DNA of 64,000 nucleotides from Autumnicola tepida (GTDB lineage Bacteria; Bacteroidota; Bacteroidia; Flavobacteriales; Flavobacteriaceae), in NCBI RefSeq assembly GCF_031846485.1, contig NZ_JAVRHQ010000004.1:129729-193728 (forward strand), written 5' to 3'. Positions 25,478 through 34,213 of the stretch are shown piece by piece. Position 1 is the stretch's first letter. The number at the start of each line of letters is the position of its first letter. The position numbers and the translations under genes are program-made. Below the pieces are notes generated by a model, which did not search any database, was not told the origin of the DNA, and saw only the letters and a list, made by a program, of their open reading frames with translations.

Positions 25478-26668
25478 ATGAATATTTTAGATCAAAAGGT
25501 TTTACTGGAACTTTTCCGGGGCTATACCTTATTCTTTACATTTGGAACATTTTTACTGGCTTTCTGTTTAACCTGGTATTTTATACCAAAAGTACTTTGG
25601 GTAACCAAAGAAAAGCAACTGGTAAAAGAAATTAATCATCGCAGTTCACATAGGATAGAGGTTCCATCTTTTGGAGGAGTTGCTTTTTTCCTGGTGTTGA
25701 TCCTGATCATCAGTATCCTGCAAAGTCTACGTACTTCCTATACCGGGAATCATCTCATTATAGGTCTCACCTTTTTATTTATGGCTGGTTTAAAAGATGA
25801 CCTGGTAATATCAACGGCAAGGTTAAAATTTATAAGTCAGGTCTTTGCAGCGGGATTCATCATTTTTTCACCGGAATTACTTTTAAATGATCTTCATGGT
25901 TTTTTGGGAATTCATGAAATTCCTTTATGGCTTGGTTATGGATTAAAACTGCTGATTGTAATAGCTCTTATTAACGCTTACAACCTTATAGATGGGATAG
26001 ATGGGCTGGCCGGGATTGCCGGCATTGTGATTTGTTCTTCTTTTGCAGTAATATTTCATCTTATAGGAGAGCCCTATTTTGTACTCCTAAGCGTTACGGT
26101 GGTAGGAGTGCTGGCAGGATTTTTAAGATATAATTTTTCCCGGGGGCATCGAAAGATTTTTATGGGGGATGGAGGTTCATTAACCATAGGCTTTTTGATC
26201 GCTTTTTTAAGCCTTAAAATATTAGTAAGAAATGAATCTCCACTTTTACTGGATGAAGGTTTTATGCCGGAGAATCGTGTACTGTTTGTACTGGCAATTT
26301 TATTTTTACCAGTATATGATACTTTAAGAGTGATTATTTTGCGTTTGCTGGACGGGAAAAGTCCCTTTGAGGCAGATCGTAATCACCTGCATCATGTATT
26401 GCTGGATAATAAACTAAGCCATAAACAGGCTAGTCTGGTGTTGGGTGCAATAAATATTCTTATTATTGTCGCTTTTATATTTTTAAGCAAAATATTCGAG
26501 AGCCTGAGTTTAAGTTTTATTATGCTTTTAATTTTTCTGGGCATAGCCGTTATATTCGAAATTCTCAAGAAGAACAGGAAGTTAAAAGTTATAGTTTCAA
26601 AAAGAAACCGGGATGGAATTAGAGTGCAACTTCGGGGGCTTATAAGAAATACCAACTTCTTCTCTTAA
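25478..26668 (+). CDS. wecA: Undecaprenyl-phosphate sugar-1-phosphate transferase (WecA/TagO group), locus 1
   Basis: A 396-residue polytopic transferase of the MraY/WecA superfamily; it starts glycan assembly by moving a HexNAc-1-phosphate to undecaprenyl phosphate. Family motifs are all present: S-S-H-R-I-E-V-P-S-F-G-G-V-A, the aspartate pair in G-L-K-D-D-L-V, N-A-Y-N-L-I-D-G-I-D-G-L-A-G, F-M-G-D-G-G-S-L and D-R-N-H-L-H-H. About eleven hydrophobic segments. It leads the export block in locus 1, whereas in locus 2 its paralog lies between yjbH-C and wza. Confidence 0.92.
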   Translation: MNILDQKVLLELFRGYTLFFTFGTFLLAFCLTWYFIPKVLWVTKEKQLVKEINHRSSHRIEVPSFGGVAFFLVLILIISILQSLRTSYTGNHLIIGLTFLFMAGLKDDLVISTARLKFISQVFAAGFIIFSPELLLNDLHGFLGIHEIPLWLGYGLKLLIVIALINAYNLIDGIDGLAGIAGIVICSSFAVIFHLIGEPYFVLLSVTVVGVLAGFLRYNFSRGHRKIFMGDGGSLTIGFLIAFLSLKILVRNESPLLLDEGFMPENRVLFVLAILFLPVYDTLRVIILRLLDGKSPFEADRNHLHHVLLDNKLSHKQASLVLGAINILIIVAFIFLSKIFESLSLSFIMLLIFLGIAVIFEILKKNRKLKVIVSKRNRDGIRVQLRGLIRNTNFFS

Positions 26669-26731
26669 GTCGCTTTAATAAAGGTTTTATTTATTCAATT
26701 TTAATATTTACCAATTTAATTAATCAATCTT

Positions 26732-27802
26732 ATGAAAATCAATTTTTTAAGTTCAGCCGGAAGGCCCGGTCTTTATGTTAGTCTTGCATTGGCAGGTCTG
26801 CTATTTGTTAACTGTAGTAAGGACGACGATACCCCTCCTACTTACGACTTTGAAGATCAATTTGAAGATCTTGAAGAGCTGGAAACCGTAGAGGATGAAG
26901 ATCCCGAAATTACCGAACCCGATACCGGCGGAATAGAGGAATCTGAAAAAACTACGGCTATTGTCGCAGACCTTGGAGACGGTTCGGGAGATGTAAGCGC
27001 TGAAACTCAGGCGAGCCTTGATGCAGTAGAAAATTTTAGTGCCGGTTTTTCTACCGAAGCTAAAGCTGAAGCAGATGCTTTAGATGCTAACAGGGCAGAA
27101 GAGATCCTGAATATGACTGGCCTGGAAGGTGATTTAGCTGCAGTAGCTACAAGTCTTGAAGATGCTCCTGCAGAAGTTCTTGAATTACTACCATCTGTAG
27201 ATTTTGGTGCCGATTTAGAAACTTTTTCTGTGTTTAACGAATCTGTATTAAAAGGTTTTGAAGGAGATTTTTCTACTAAAAATACGTTTAGCCAGTCACA
27301 ACAGTCTGGTCCTTGTTTTGAAGCTGCCCAGGAAGCTTATGATGAAGCTATGGCACCGGCAATTACTAAACGTCAGGAAAATATTGCTACTATCGAGGCC
27401 AATTACCAAAGAAGGCTTGGTGAGGCTGAAGCTCGTACTACTTCAAGGCAGGCAAATGTGGACACTGCTTACGATACATATTTCAACTCTTTGCTAAGCG
27501 GGGCAACAAATCTGATAAATTATGCTGATTCCATTGAAGGTGATTCACCTGCTCTTGCATCTAATATCAGGTCTTTCGCTTTAATCTATTTAGTACAGGC
27601 AAGCTCAAATTTAACCAGATGGTATAATGCGGCTTCTCAAAAGTTAGAAGATAAAGAAGCGGTTGAAAAGCAAACTGCTGAAGGTTTAAGAGATACCAGA
27701 ACTGCTGAAGTAGAAGCTAAATTCGCCGCAATTAAGGCTACAGCTGATGCTAAATTAACAGCTGCTAGCAATAACTGTCATAATCAGGGATCTGGAAGCT
27801 AG
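26732..27802 (+). CDS. Acidic coiled-coil lipoprotein of the export block, copy 1
   Basis: 356 residues. A signal peptide ends in L-L-F-V-N-C28, followed by S-K-D-D-D, which fits the Bacteroidota lipoprotein export signal and predicts surface display. Next comes an extremely acidic linker (about 30-65), a helical middle, then a C-terminal region rich in A, E, K and R with Q-R-R-L-G-E-A-E and long heptads (about 205-345). Two more cysteines are conserved with the paralog at 54971: one in G-P-C-F-E-A-A (near 196) and one in N-C-H-N-Q-G-S-G at the end. I know no named family. The position before yjbH and wza suggests an outer-membrane role in capsule export, as the lipoproteins of gfc/yjb operons have. 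Confidence 0.8.
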   Translation: MKINFLSSAGRPGLYVSLALAGLLFVNCSKDDDTPPTYDFEDQFEDLEELETVEDEDPEITEPDTGGIEESEKTTAIVADLGDGSGDVSAETQASLDAVENFSAGFSTEAKAEADALDANRAEEILNMTGLEGDLAAVATSLEDAPAEVLELLPSVDFGADLETFSVFNESVLKGFEGDFSTKNTFSQSQQSGPCFEAAQEAYDEAMAPAITKRQENIATIEANYQRRLGEAEARTTSRQANVDTAYDTYFNSLLSGATNLINYADSIEGDSPALASNIRSFALIYLVQASSNLTRWYNAASQKLEDKEAVEKQTAEGLRDTRTAEVEAKFAAIKATADAKLTAASNNCHNQGSGS

Positions 27803-27823
27803 TTTAAAAGCCTAATTATAAAG

Positions 27824-27943
27824 GAGTTGTTTCCGGTTTGGTCTAATAGTTTCAAAGAGAAGCTGAAACCATATTGCCTTGCGGTAGCCAGTTTCAGCTT
27901 AGTAATCGTACTAATTCATAAGCCCGGGAAACAACTCTTTTTT
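27824..27943 (+). terminator. Nested stem-loop with T-run between lipoprotein and yjbH-N (locus 1)
   Basis: Outer arms GAGTTGTTTCC (27824-27834) and GGAAACAACTC (27927-27937) are perfect and are followed by TTTTTT. An inner pair AAGCTGAAAC (27860-27869) / GTTTCAGCTT (27891-27900) is nested inside. It could be an attenuator or processing structure. Locus 2 has only about 30 bases at the same place and lacks it. Confidence 0.6.
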
Positions 27944-27954
27944 ATACAATTTCA

Positions 27955-27977
27955 CTTCTCACTTCTCACTTCTCAGT
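27955..27977. repeat. Short heptamer repeat (ACTTCTC x3)
   Basis: Three 7-base units ACTTCTC in a row, 13 bases before the ATG of yjbH-N. The repeat length equals that of the large heptamer array at 62742. Confidence 0.5.
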
Positions 27978-27989
27978 ACTTAAAAGTAC

Positions 27990-28787
27990 ATGCGTTTAAA
28001 AATAATTCTTTTTCTTTCCATTATATATTTCCCGAAAGATGTGACCTCCCAGGTCAATATCATGGGAAAGTCAGGGTACATCAATACCCCCTCAGCAGAA
28101 TGGTTTGAGGATAAACCGCTGGGTTTTTCATATGCGCTTATGCCTGGAAATTATAGTGTATTCGGCAATGAATTTACCGATGTCCAGTTTTACAACGCAA
28201 GAGCTTCTATAACCTCATTTTTTGAAGTCAATCTTAGCATAGCCCATCGCCCTGCCCGGGCAAAAATCAATAAACTTGGTATAGGAGACCGTCAACTGGA
28301 TTTTGGATTTCGGCTTCTAAAGGAAAAAAAATACTGGCCGGCTATAGTATTGGGATGGACCCCGCCGGGCTCGGCCGCACCTTATCTTGCCCATGATTAT
28401 CTGGCGCTCACAAAAAATTTTAAGACGGGTTTTGGGGATTTTAGCCTTACTACCGGCTATGGTTCTCCTTATGTCTTTCTGAAAAAAAATGATTCGAATT
28501 CTTTTCTGGATTTTCATATTGAAAAGAAAACAGAAACCAGGCTAAATGCCAATTATCTTACCGGAGTTTTTGCCGGCTTTTCTTATCAACCTGTTCAATG
28601 GGGAGGTGCAATGGCTGAATATGATTCAAATACCCTAAACGCTGGTGTTTTTATCCAGCCCTGGGACTGGCTTAATCTTCAGGGATATACTTACGAGGGA
28701 AAGGAATGGGCTTTTAGTGCCGCATTAAATTTTTCACTGGACTTTTTACCTAAAACTTTAAGAAGCTATGAGAAATTCAGGTATTAG
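27990..28787 (+). CDS. YjbH/GfcD N-terminal half, secreted outer-membrane protein, copy 1
   Basis: 265 residues with a signal peptide (1-20) and then amphipathic strand-like sequence. G-K-S-G-Y-I-N-T-P-S-A matches the conserved start of YjbH (G-x-x-G-L-x-x-T-P-x-A), and D-R-Q-L-D-F-G-F-R-L-L-K-E-K-K-Y-W-P-A-I-V-L-G followed by H-D-Y-L-A-L-T-K matches its first half. In Escherichia coli YjbH/GfcD is one protein of about 700 residues in capsule/EPS operons; here it covers less than half and the other half is the next gene, overlapping by 20 bases. A beta-barrel or barrel-associated role in export is likely. Confidence 0.8.
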   Translation: MRLKIILFLSIIYFPKDVTSQVNIMGKSGYINTPSAEWFEDKPLGFSYALMPGNYSVFGNEFTDVQFYNARASITSFFEVNLSIAHRPARAKINKLGIGDRQLDFGFRLLKEKKYWPAIVLGWTPPGSAAPYLAHDYLALTKNFKTGFGDFSLTTGYGSPYVFLKKNDSNSFLDFHIEKKTETRLNANYLTGVFAGFSYQPVQWGGAMAEYDSNTLNAGVFIQPWDWLNLQGYTYEGKEWAFSAALNFSLDFLPKTLRSYEKFRY

Positions 28788-29910
28788 TCTGTTGTTCATT
28801 TTTCTCGGTTTAAGTCTGAAGGCCCAGGAGATAAAGAAAACTCTTTGGAAGCAAGGTTTCGAAAACCTAATTATTCAGGATAAATCAGATAGCCTGAAGC
28901 TGTTTTTTGAACACAGGGAATTCCGAAACCCGTATCATAGCATGTTCTTCGCAGGGATGATCCTCGAAGATCAAGATGATCTAGAGAAAAATGATATTAA
29001 ATGGATCCCGCTCTATCATAACCAGCACGTAGGTGTTTATGATGCTGAGACTTATAAATTCCATTCCCTGGATGCAGAAGAAAAGAATTTTTTTGCTAAA
29101 AATAATAATGTTTTTAGAAACTACCGTTTTAATTTTAGATTACATCCCGAAGTAGTTTCCCGTTACGGTTATTATGAAGATCCTTTTGAAACCAAGTTTA
29201 ATGTTTTGCTGGATACCCGGCTTTACCTGGCTCCGGGCCTGAGCCTGCAAACGGGAATCAGCATTCCAATTGTGAATAGTCTGGATAATCAAGGCATGAA
29301 ATTACGGGCGGCCCCCAGTATGCTGCATTATTTTACCCAGCCCTGGAATTCTCATTTTTTTAGCCTGAGTGCAGGAACTTTTTATAATGATCGCTATGGT
29401 TTTGATCTGGAATACAGGTATGCACGTTTGGCTTCTACATGGAGTTTTGGTTTTGCCGGCGGAGTGACGGGATTTTATAGGCTGTATGGTCTGGAATATT
29501 ATTCTGAGTCTATGGATAACCTATATGGAGTAGCCGATGTAGAATGGAGAACCGGAATAGAGAATACGAGCCTTAAATTAAGTATTGGTCAGTTTTTGTA
29601 TAAGGATAAAGGAGCTCGCTTAGACCTGATAAAACAATTTGAAGCTGCAGAAATAGGACTGTTCGCAGCCGGAACCGATATTGGGGTAACGGGTGGTTTT
29701 CAGTTCGCTTTTTCCCTATTTCCGGGTAAGATCCTTCGCAGTAAAAAGCTCGAGCTAAGAACTACAGAAGAATTCAGATGGGAATATACCTATAATAATG
29801 AGGATCCTGTAGCAAGACAGTTCAGGATTGGGATGCCCCGGCTGGCAAATATGTTGAGGAATTATAATGAGGCCTGGATTAAACATTTGTCAAGGAACAA
29901 TAATCAGTAA
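28768..29910 (+). CDS. YjbH/GfcD C-terminal half, secreted outer-membrane protein, copy 1
   Basis: 380 residues with its own signal peptide (about 1-19, ending K-A-Q). K-Q-G-F-E-N-L-I-I-Q, F-F-E-H-R-E-F-R-N-P-Y-H-S-M-F-F-A-G and the strand-rich second half with D-T-R-L-Y-L-A-P-G-L-S-L-Q-T-G match the C-terminal part of YjbH proteins. The late motif R-T/S-K-K-L-E-L-R-T-T-E-E-F-R-W-E-Y is shared with the copy at 56850. Because each half has a signal peptide, they should be exported separately and assemble afterwards. Confidence 0.8.
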   Translation: MRNSGISLLFIFLGLSLKAQEIKKTLWKQGFENLIIQDKSDSLKLFFEHREFRNPYHSMFFAGMILEDQDDLEKNDIKWIPLYHNQHVGVYDAETYKFHSLDAEEKNFFAKNNNVFRNYRFNFRLHPEVVSRYGYYEDPFETKFNVLLDTRLYLAPGLSLQTGISIPIVNSLDNQGMKLRAAPSMLHYFTQPWNSHFFSLSAGTFYNDRYGFDLEYRYARLASTWSFGFAGGVTGFYRLYGLEYYSESMDNLYGVADVEWRTGIENTSLKLSIGQFLYKDKGARLDLIKQFEAAEIGLFAAGTDIGVTGGFQFAFSLFPGKILRSKKLELRTTEEFRWEYTYNNEDPVARQFRIGMPRLANMLRNYNEAWIKHLSRNNNQ

Positions 29911-29971
29911 GCAGGTGTCAGTTATCAATTGATTTCAGCTAACTATAAAGCATTTATAAAACGTTAAAAAA

Positions 29972-30004
29972 TTGTGAATTTCTTCTATAAGAATCTTATA
30001 TTCG
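29972..30004 (+). promoter_or_regulatory. Promoter upstream of wza, locus 1
   Basis: TTG at 29972-29974, 22 bases, TATATTCG at 29997-30004 (TAnnTTyG). The same -7 octamer stands before the second wza at 59301-59308. The wza-wzc pair can thus be transcribed apart from the long operon. Confidence 0.6.
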
Positions 30005-30017
30005 CAGCCAATTTATA

Positions 30018-30818
30018 ATGATGAAAATGAAGCGACCCCAAATCGTAATAGCCTTACAGGTAGTCTTTTGTATGTGTATTCTAAGTTCCTGTGTTTCCCG
30101 AAAAGAGATTGTATATTTCCAGGGACTGGAACAGGCTGGTGAACGCCTGGAAATGAACAAGGATAAAAGTTTAAAGATAAAGCCTAATGATTTGCTTACC
30201 ATTGTTGTTTCTGCACCGGAGCAGGCAGCGGCAATGCCATTTAATCTTCCTGTAATGGGTATGCCAGAAAAGGGAGATAGTGGATTTTCTGTTACCGGTC
30301 GTCAACAACTTCAAACCTACCTGGTGGATGCAGAAGGAAATATTGAATTTCCTATTTTGGGAACAGTGAATGTTAGCGGGCTAAGCAGGCAGGATCTTCA
30401 GGAAAAATTAAAATCTGAAATCCGGGAATATGTTCAGGAGCCAATCGTAAATATTCGTCTGGTTAATTTTCAGGTGAGTGTTTTAGGGGAAGTGAATCGT
30501 CCGGGAACCTTTGAAATTCGTGATGAATATTTAACCCTTCCTAAAGCTTTGGGACTGGCAGGTGATCTTAGTATTTATGGAAAGCGGAATAACGTCCTTG
30601 TAATGCGTGAAGATCAGGGCAAAAAAACCTATAAATATCTTGATTTAACAGATCCGGGAATTGTGGACTCTCCATTTTATAATCTTCAGCAAAATGATGT
30701 AGTCTATGTAGAACCAAATAGGGCACAAAGGCAATCTGCCAGCTATAATAGGAATGCAGGAGTCTATATTTCTATCGCTTCTGTATTGGTCTCTTTAGTA
30801 GTTTTAATTACCAATTAA
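30018..30818 (+). CDS. wza: Polysaccharide export lipoprotein Wza, locus 1
   Basis: 266 residues. A lipoprotein signal ends in I-L-S-S-C25-V-S-R-K-E-I-V-Y-F. The Poly_export domain follows (L-K-I-K-P-N-D-L-L-T-I-V-V-S-A-P-E-Q), then the SLBB-type region with D-A-E-G-N-I-E-F-P-I-L-G-T-V and E-V-N-R-P-G-T-F. A hydrophobic segment ends the protein (I-S-I-A-S-V-L-V-S-L-V-V-L-I). It would form the outer-membrane channel working with Wzc, whose gene begins 3 bases later. Confidence 0.93.
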   Translation: MMKMKRPQIVIALQVVFCMCILSSCVSRKEIVYFQGLEQAGERLEMNKDKSLKIKPNDLLTIVVSAPEQAAAMPFNLPVMGMPEKGDSGFSVTGRQQLQTYLVDAEGNIEFPILGTVNVSGLSRQDLQEKLKSEIREYVQEPIVNIRLVNFQVSVLGEVNRPGTFEIRDEYLTLPKALGLAGDLSIYGKRNNVLVMREDQGKKTYKYLDLTDPGIVDSPFYNLQQNDVVYVEPNRAQRQSASYNRNAGVYISIASVLVSLVVLITN

Positions 30819-30821
30819 GTT

Positions 30822-33215
30822 ATGTCACAACAACAACATACAACAGGCAGGCCTCAGGAAGAAGAAATAAATTTACGAGAGGAGCTTGAGAAATATTTAA
30901 AGTATTGGCCATGGTTTGTTCTGGGGGTGATTATATGTGTAGCCGCCGCCTTTGCCTATCTAAAATTTAGTATTCCCACGTATAGCACTACAGCAAGCAT
31001 TATTATAAAGGATGAAGATAGCAAGAGTCCTTCTTCTGAAATGGCTGCTTTTGCAGATCTGGGTTTGCTAAATGGGATGGGAACAAACTCAATAGAAAAT
31101 GAAATAGGGATTCTTAAATCCCGAAGGATGATGGCGAATGTTACCAGGGCTCTGGATCTTAATATTCGTTATTTTGAAGATGTCGGCATTAAGACTATTG
31201 AATTATATTCTAAAAGTCCGTTTATAGTACAGGTGTTAAAGATTGATGAGGAGCTTCTTTCTGAAATAGATCCTGAAGTAGGAACTACCTTTAGGATTGA
31301 AAAAGCAGGGAAGGATTTTCAGCTAAAAAATATAAATACAGCAAAGGTCGATAAAACCGATGCAGGAAGGGCAATAAATCTTGGATTTGCTGAAGTACTT
31401 GTTCAAAAGAATGAACTAAGCGATTACGAAGATTACGAGGAGATCCTGGTTAATTTCTCAACAATAGATGCAACGGCCTCTAACTACCGCGAGAAGCTAC
31501 AGATTAATCTGACCGATAAGAATTCTACTTTAATAGAACTGGGGCTGGAAGATCAGGTTCGTGAAAAAGCACGAGATGTACTGGATCAGTTGGTGATGGA
31601 ATATAATCGGGAAGCCATAGAAGATAAAAATCTGGTAGCAAGGAATACAGCTAAATTTATTGATGAAAGACTTTCTATTATCAATGAAGAACTCGACTCT
31701 GTAGAAACAGGGAAAGAAGAATTTAAGGAGTCTAACAGTCTTACTGATATTGAAGCCGAATCATCCATTATTATTGAGAATGCAAGTGAATATAATAAGC
31801 GGCAGGCTGAAGTTGGAACACAATTGGAGCTGGCTAATGCGATGATTTCTTATATTAATAACGATGAAGAAAACGGCTTATTACCTTCTAATCTCGGCAT
31901 CCAGGAGGAAGGAGTGAACCAGAGTATCATTAAATTCAATGAACTGGTACTGGAGCGCAATCGTATTTTGAGCGGAAGTACAGCTAAAAATCCTCTTGTA
32001 ATCAGATTAAATTCTCAGATCGAACAGATCAAGGCGAATGTACTTCAAAGTCTGGAGCGCATGAGGTCAAATCTAAGGATCGCTCAAAAAGATTTGGATA
32101 GACAGAGTGCGGTGATAGGCTCTAAAATCGCAGCTGTACCCTCAAAGGAAAGGGAATACAGAGGGATTGAACGCCAGCAGAATATTAAGGAAGCTTTATA
32201 CCTATTCCTTTTGCAGAAAAGGGAAGAGAATTCTCTTTCTCTTGCCGTAACTGCGCCTAAAGCTAAAATTGTTGATCGTGCCTACAGTTCTAAGGCACCG
32301 GTTTCTCCAAAACCAAAGATTATCTTACTGGCCGCTTTAATCCTGGGAATAATGATCCCGTTCCTGATAATCTATATCAGGAATCTGCTTAACAATAAAA
32401 TACGGAACCGTGCAGATATTGAACGGGCGGCGAAAGAAATACCGATTGTGGGAGAGGTGCCAAAAGTTGCAAAAAATCAAAAGGATATTATTGAGAAAAG
32501 TGACCGAAGCATTCTGGCCGAAGCGTTCCGCATATTACATACCAACCTGCAATATTTACTGGTTAACAGCAGCGATAAAAAAACGGGAATAAAGATCTTT
32601 ATTACTTCTACGGTAAAAGGAGAAGGAAAAACTTTCACCGCCTTTAACCTTGCCATGACTCTTGCCAATAGCGGTAAGAAGGTGGTTGTGGTAGGGGGTG
32701 ACCTTAGAAATCCGCAATTACAGAGATATGAGACTCAAACAAAAAATATGTTAGGAGTTAGTGACTTTCTGGTCAATGGTCAAAATAGTCTTGAAAGCCT
32801 CATTAAACCTTCTAAACTCCATTCAAACTTGTTTCTGCTGGCCTCAGGCAGCATTCCGCCTAACCCGGCAGAATTATGGAGACAGGATAAGACAGCTACA
32901 TTATTTATTGAGCTGGAATCTAAATTTGATTATGTGATTGTGGATACCGCGCCCTCTATGCTTGTAGCAGATACCTTTCTTATTAATAAATATGCAGATC
33001 TTACCTTATATATGATTAGAGCCGGTTATACAGAGAAGAAGCTTCAGGAATTCGCGCTTGATGCGAAAAGAGATGGAAAACTGCATGATGTTGGATTCGT
33101 ATTAAATGATGTTGAGTTATCAAATTTTGGTTATGGTAATAAGTATGGTTATTCCTATGGTGCTGAGGAAGAAGGTTTCTGGAGTAAACTAAAGAATAAG
33201 GCAGCTTTTTGGTAG
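30822..33215 (+). CDS. wzc: Wzc-type chain-length determinant and tyrosine autokinase, locus 1
   Basis: 797 residues. Two TM segments (about 30-50 and 505-525) enclose a periplasmic Wzz domain with long coiled coils and the proline-rich P-V-S-P-K-P-K-I before the second segment. The cytosolic BY-kinase domain has Walker A T-S-T-V-K-G-E-G-K-T, Walker A' V-V-V-V-G-G-D-L-R and Walker B Y-V-I-V-D-T-A-P. The C-terminus is a tyrosine cluster (F-G-Y-G-N-K-Y-G-Y-S-Y-G). Cycles of autophosphorylation would set chain length with Wza. No Wzb-type phosphatase gene is visible in the window. Confidence 0.94.
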   Translation: MSQQQHTTGRPQEEEINLREELEKYLKYWPWFVLGVIICVAAAFAYLKFSIPTYSTTASIIIKDEDSKSPSSEMAAFADLGLLNGMGTNSIENEIGILKSRRMMANVTRALDLNIRYFEDVGIKTIELYSKSPFIVQVLKIDEELLSEIDPEVGTTFRIEKAGKDFQLKNINTAKVDKTDAGRAINLGFAEVLVQKNELSDYEDYEEILVNFSTIDATASNYREKLQINLTDKNSTLIELGLEDQVREKARDVLDQLVMEYNREAIEDKNLVARNTAKFIDERLSIINEELDSVETGKEEFKESNSLTDIEAESSIIIENASEYNKRQAEVGTQLELANAMISYINNDEENGLLPSNLGIQEEGVNQSIIKFNELVLERNRILSGSTAKNPLVIRLNSQIEQIKANVLQSLERMRSNLRIAQKDLDRQSAVIGSKIAAVPSKEREYRGIERQQNIKEALYLFLLQKREENSLSLAVTAPKAKIVDRAYSSKAPVSPKPKIILLAALILGIMIPFLIIYIRNLLNNKIRNRADIERAAKEIPIVGEVPKVAKNQKDIIEKSDRSILAEAFRILHTNLQYLLVNSSDKKTGIKIFITSTVKGEGKTFTAFNLAMTLANSGKKVVVVGGDLRNPQLQRYETQTKNMLGVSDFLVNGQNSLESLIKPSKLHSNLFLLASGSIPPNPAELWRQDKTATLFIELESKFDYVIVDTAPSMLVADTFLINKYADLTLYMIRAGYTEKKLQEFALDAKRDGKLHDVGFVLNDVELSNFGYGNKYGYSYGAEEEGFWSKLKNKAAFW

Positions 33216-33342
33216 GCAACGGATTAAAATCAAAAACTTGGCGATCACATTATAGAATATTTATTAGGACCCGGTTTTCACAATTGGAATTTTTCACCAC
33301 TTTTTCTTGCCTGTTTTGTAAATAAAAATTTAAGAAAATGTT

Positions 33343-33366
33343 AAAGGTGTCTAATTCGGGGGCACT
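33343..33366. repeat. 24-base direct repeat, copy A
   Basis: The segment containing G-G-T-G-T-C-T-A-A-T-T-C-G-G and G-G-C-A-C-T recurs at 33537-33560 with one mismatch. Spacing is 194 bases and the terminator lies between. It could be the end of a lost insertion sequence or a duplicated target region. Confidence 0.6.
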
Positions 33367-33464
33367 CCAAAAAGCCTCCCCTGGAAAGCCCAGTAGCTAA
33401 GGCTTTTGCCAATACTCGCGTACTCCCACCTCGAGTACTTTTTGCAAATTAAATAAAATCAAAA

Positions 33465-33496
33465 CCCCGTAAATTTCACTGTTTACGGGTTTTTTC
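33465..33496 (+). terminator. Intrinsic terminator after wzc, locus 1
   Basis: CCCGTAAA (33466-33473) pairs with TTTACGGG (33482-33489) across an 8-base loop and is followed by TTTTTT. It ends the locus 1 transcript before locus 2. Confidence 0.8.
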
Positions 33497-33536
33497 ATTT
33501 TTGGCTGTATCAAATAAAATCAATTGGAATCAAATA

Positions 33537-33560
33537 AAAGGTGTCTAATTCGGTGGCACT
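33537..33560. repeat. 24-base direct repeat, copy B
   Basis: Second copy of the 24-mer at 33343-33366, differing at one base (T for G in the G-G-k-G-G-C-A-C-T part). Confidence 0.6.
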
Positions 33561-33870
33561 TTGATTATACCCGAATATCTTGGTGAAGAACATTTTAAGG
33601 GAGAAAAGGTTACAGGAACATTTTTTTCTTCCAATTGGTGTCCCATACATAAATATTGCGGCTTTTTTTACTATCCTTATCCACTTTATCAAATCTGATT
33701 TAGGACTATATTGTGAACAAAATTTTTATTTCTGAAGTATGGTGTTGGAAATCCTGTTTCTGTTTAGATATTTGCTTTCATTTGTTTATTACGAACATCA
33801 AATCTAATGTCCATATTCCTGCTTTTTATGCTCTCCTTTCAGGGTTTAAATAAGGCATGTGCCAAAAAAC

Positions 33871-34050
33871 AGTTCGATTAGCTCCAGCGATATTTCAGAT
33901 CTTTTCCTCGATGAGGGGAACTGGCTATGGGTAGCTACCCTTGGTGGCGGACACAATCTCTACAATCCCTGAACCGGATAAATTTAACGTTTTAAATCTT
34001 CTGTAGATCCTGGCACAATAGCCTCAAATCATTTTAATCCCATCTCAAGT
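33871..34050 (+). pseudogene. Remnant of a two-component regulator propeller (Reg_prop) gene
   Basis: The frame from 33871 reads S-S-I-S-S-S-D-I-S-D-L-F-L-D-E-G-N-W-L-W-V-A-T, G-G-G-H-N-L-Y-N-P, then a stop; continuing through three stops it reads T-G, R-F-K, D-P-G-T-I-A-S-N-H. This is the repeat pattern of Reg_prop blades in hybrid two-component sensors (L-S-S-x-x-I-x-x-L-F-x-D-x-x-G-x-L-W-V-G-T, Y-N-P-x-T-G, S-N-H). Only about 60 codons survive, so it is a dead fragment of a regulator, possibly once linked to glycan sensing. Confidence 0.65.
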
Positions 34051-34213
34051 TGCCAATACCTGCTCATGTCCACTTTTAAGGATGCCTGCGTGTGGTGCTC
34101 AAATTCAAGGCCTTTCCCAAACTACTTTACTGCTTTAAATTTAAAATTTGTAGCTTTATAATCTTAATAACCTCCGGTGCCCTACCCGGATTGATAATAT
34201 GTTAAAGACAATC

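Larger units (their letters stand above)
33216..34213. other. Decayed spacer between loci 1 and 2
   Basis: About 1 kb without an intact gene. It contains two copies of a 24-mer (33343-33366, 33537-33560), an intrinsic terminator, and a broken two-component-propeller fragment (33871-34050). The rest shows no recognisable sequence. The promoter of upxY copy 2 should be near the right end but could not be assigned. Confidence 0.5.

Noticed and set aside
27827..28108. 93-codon frame across the stem-loop and yjbH-N start
   Set aside because: It overlaps the hairpin and the first 40 codons of yjbH-N in another frame; no signal of coding.
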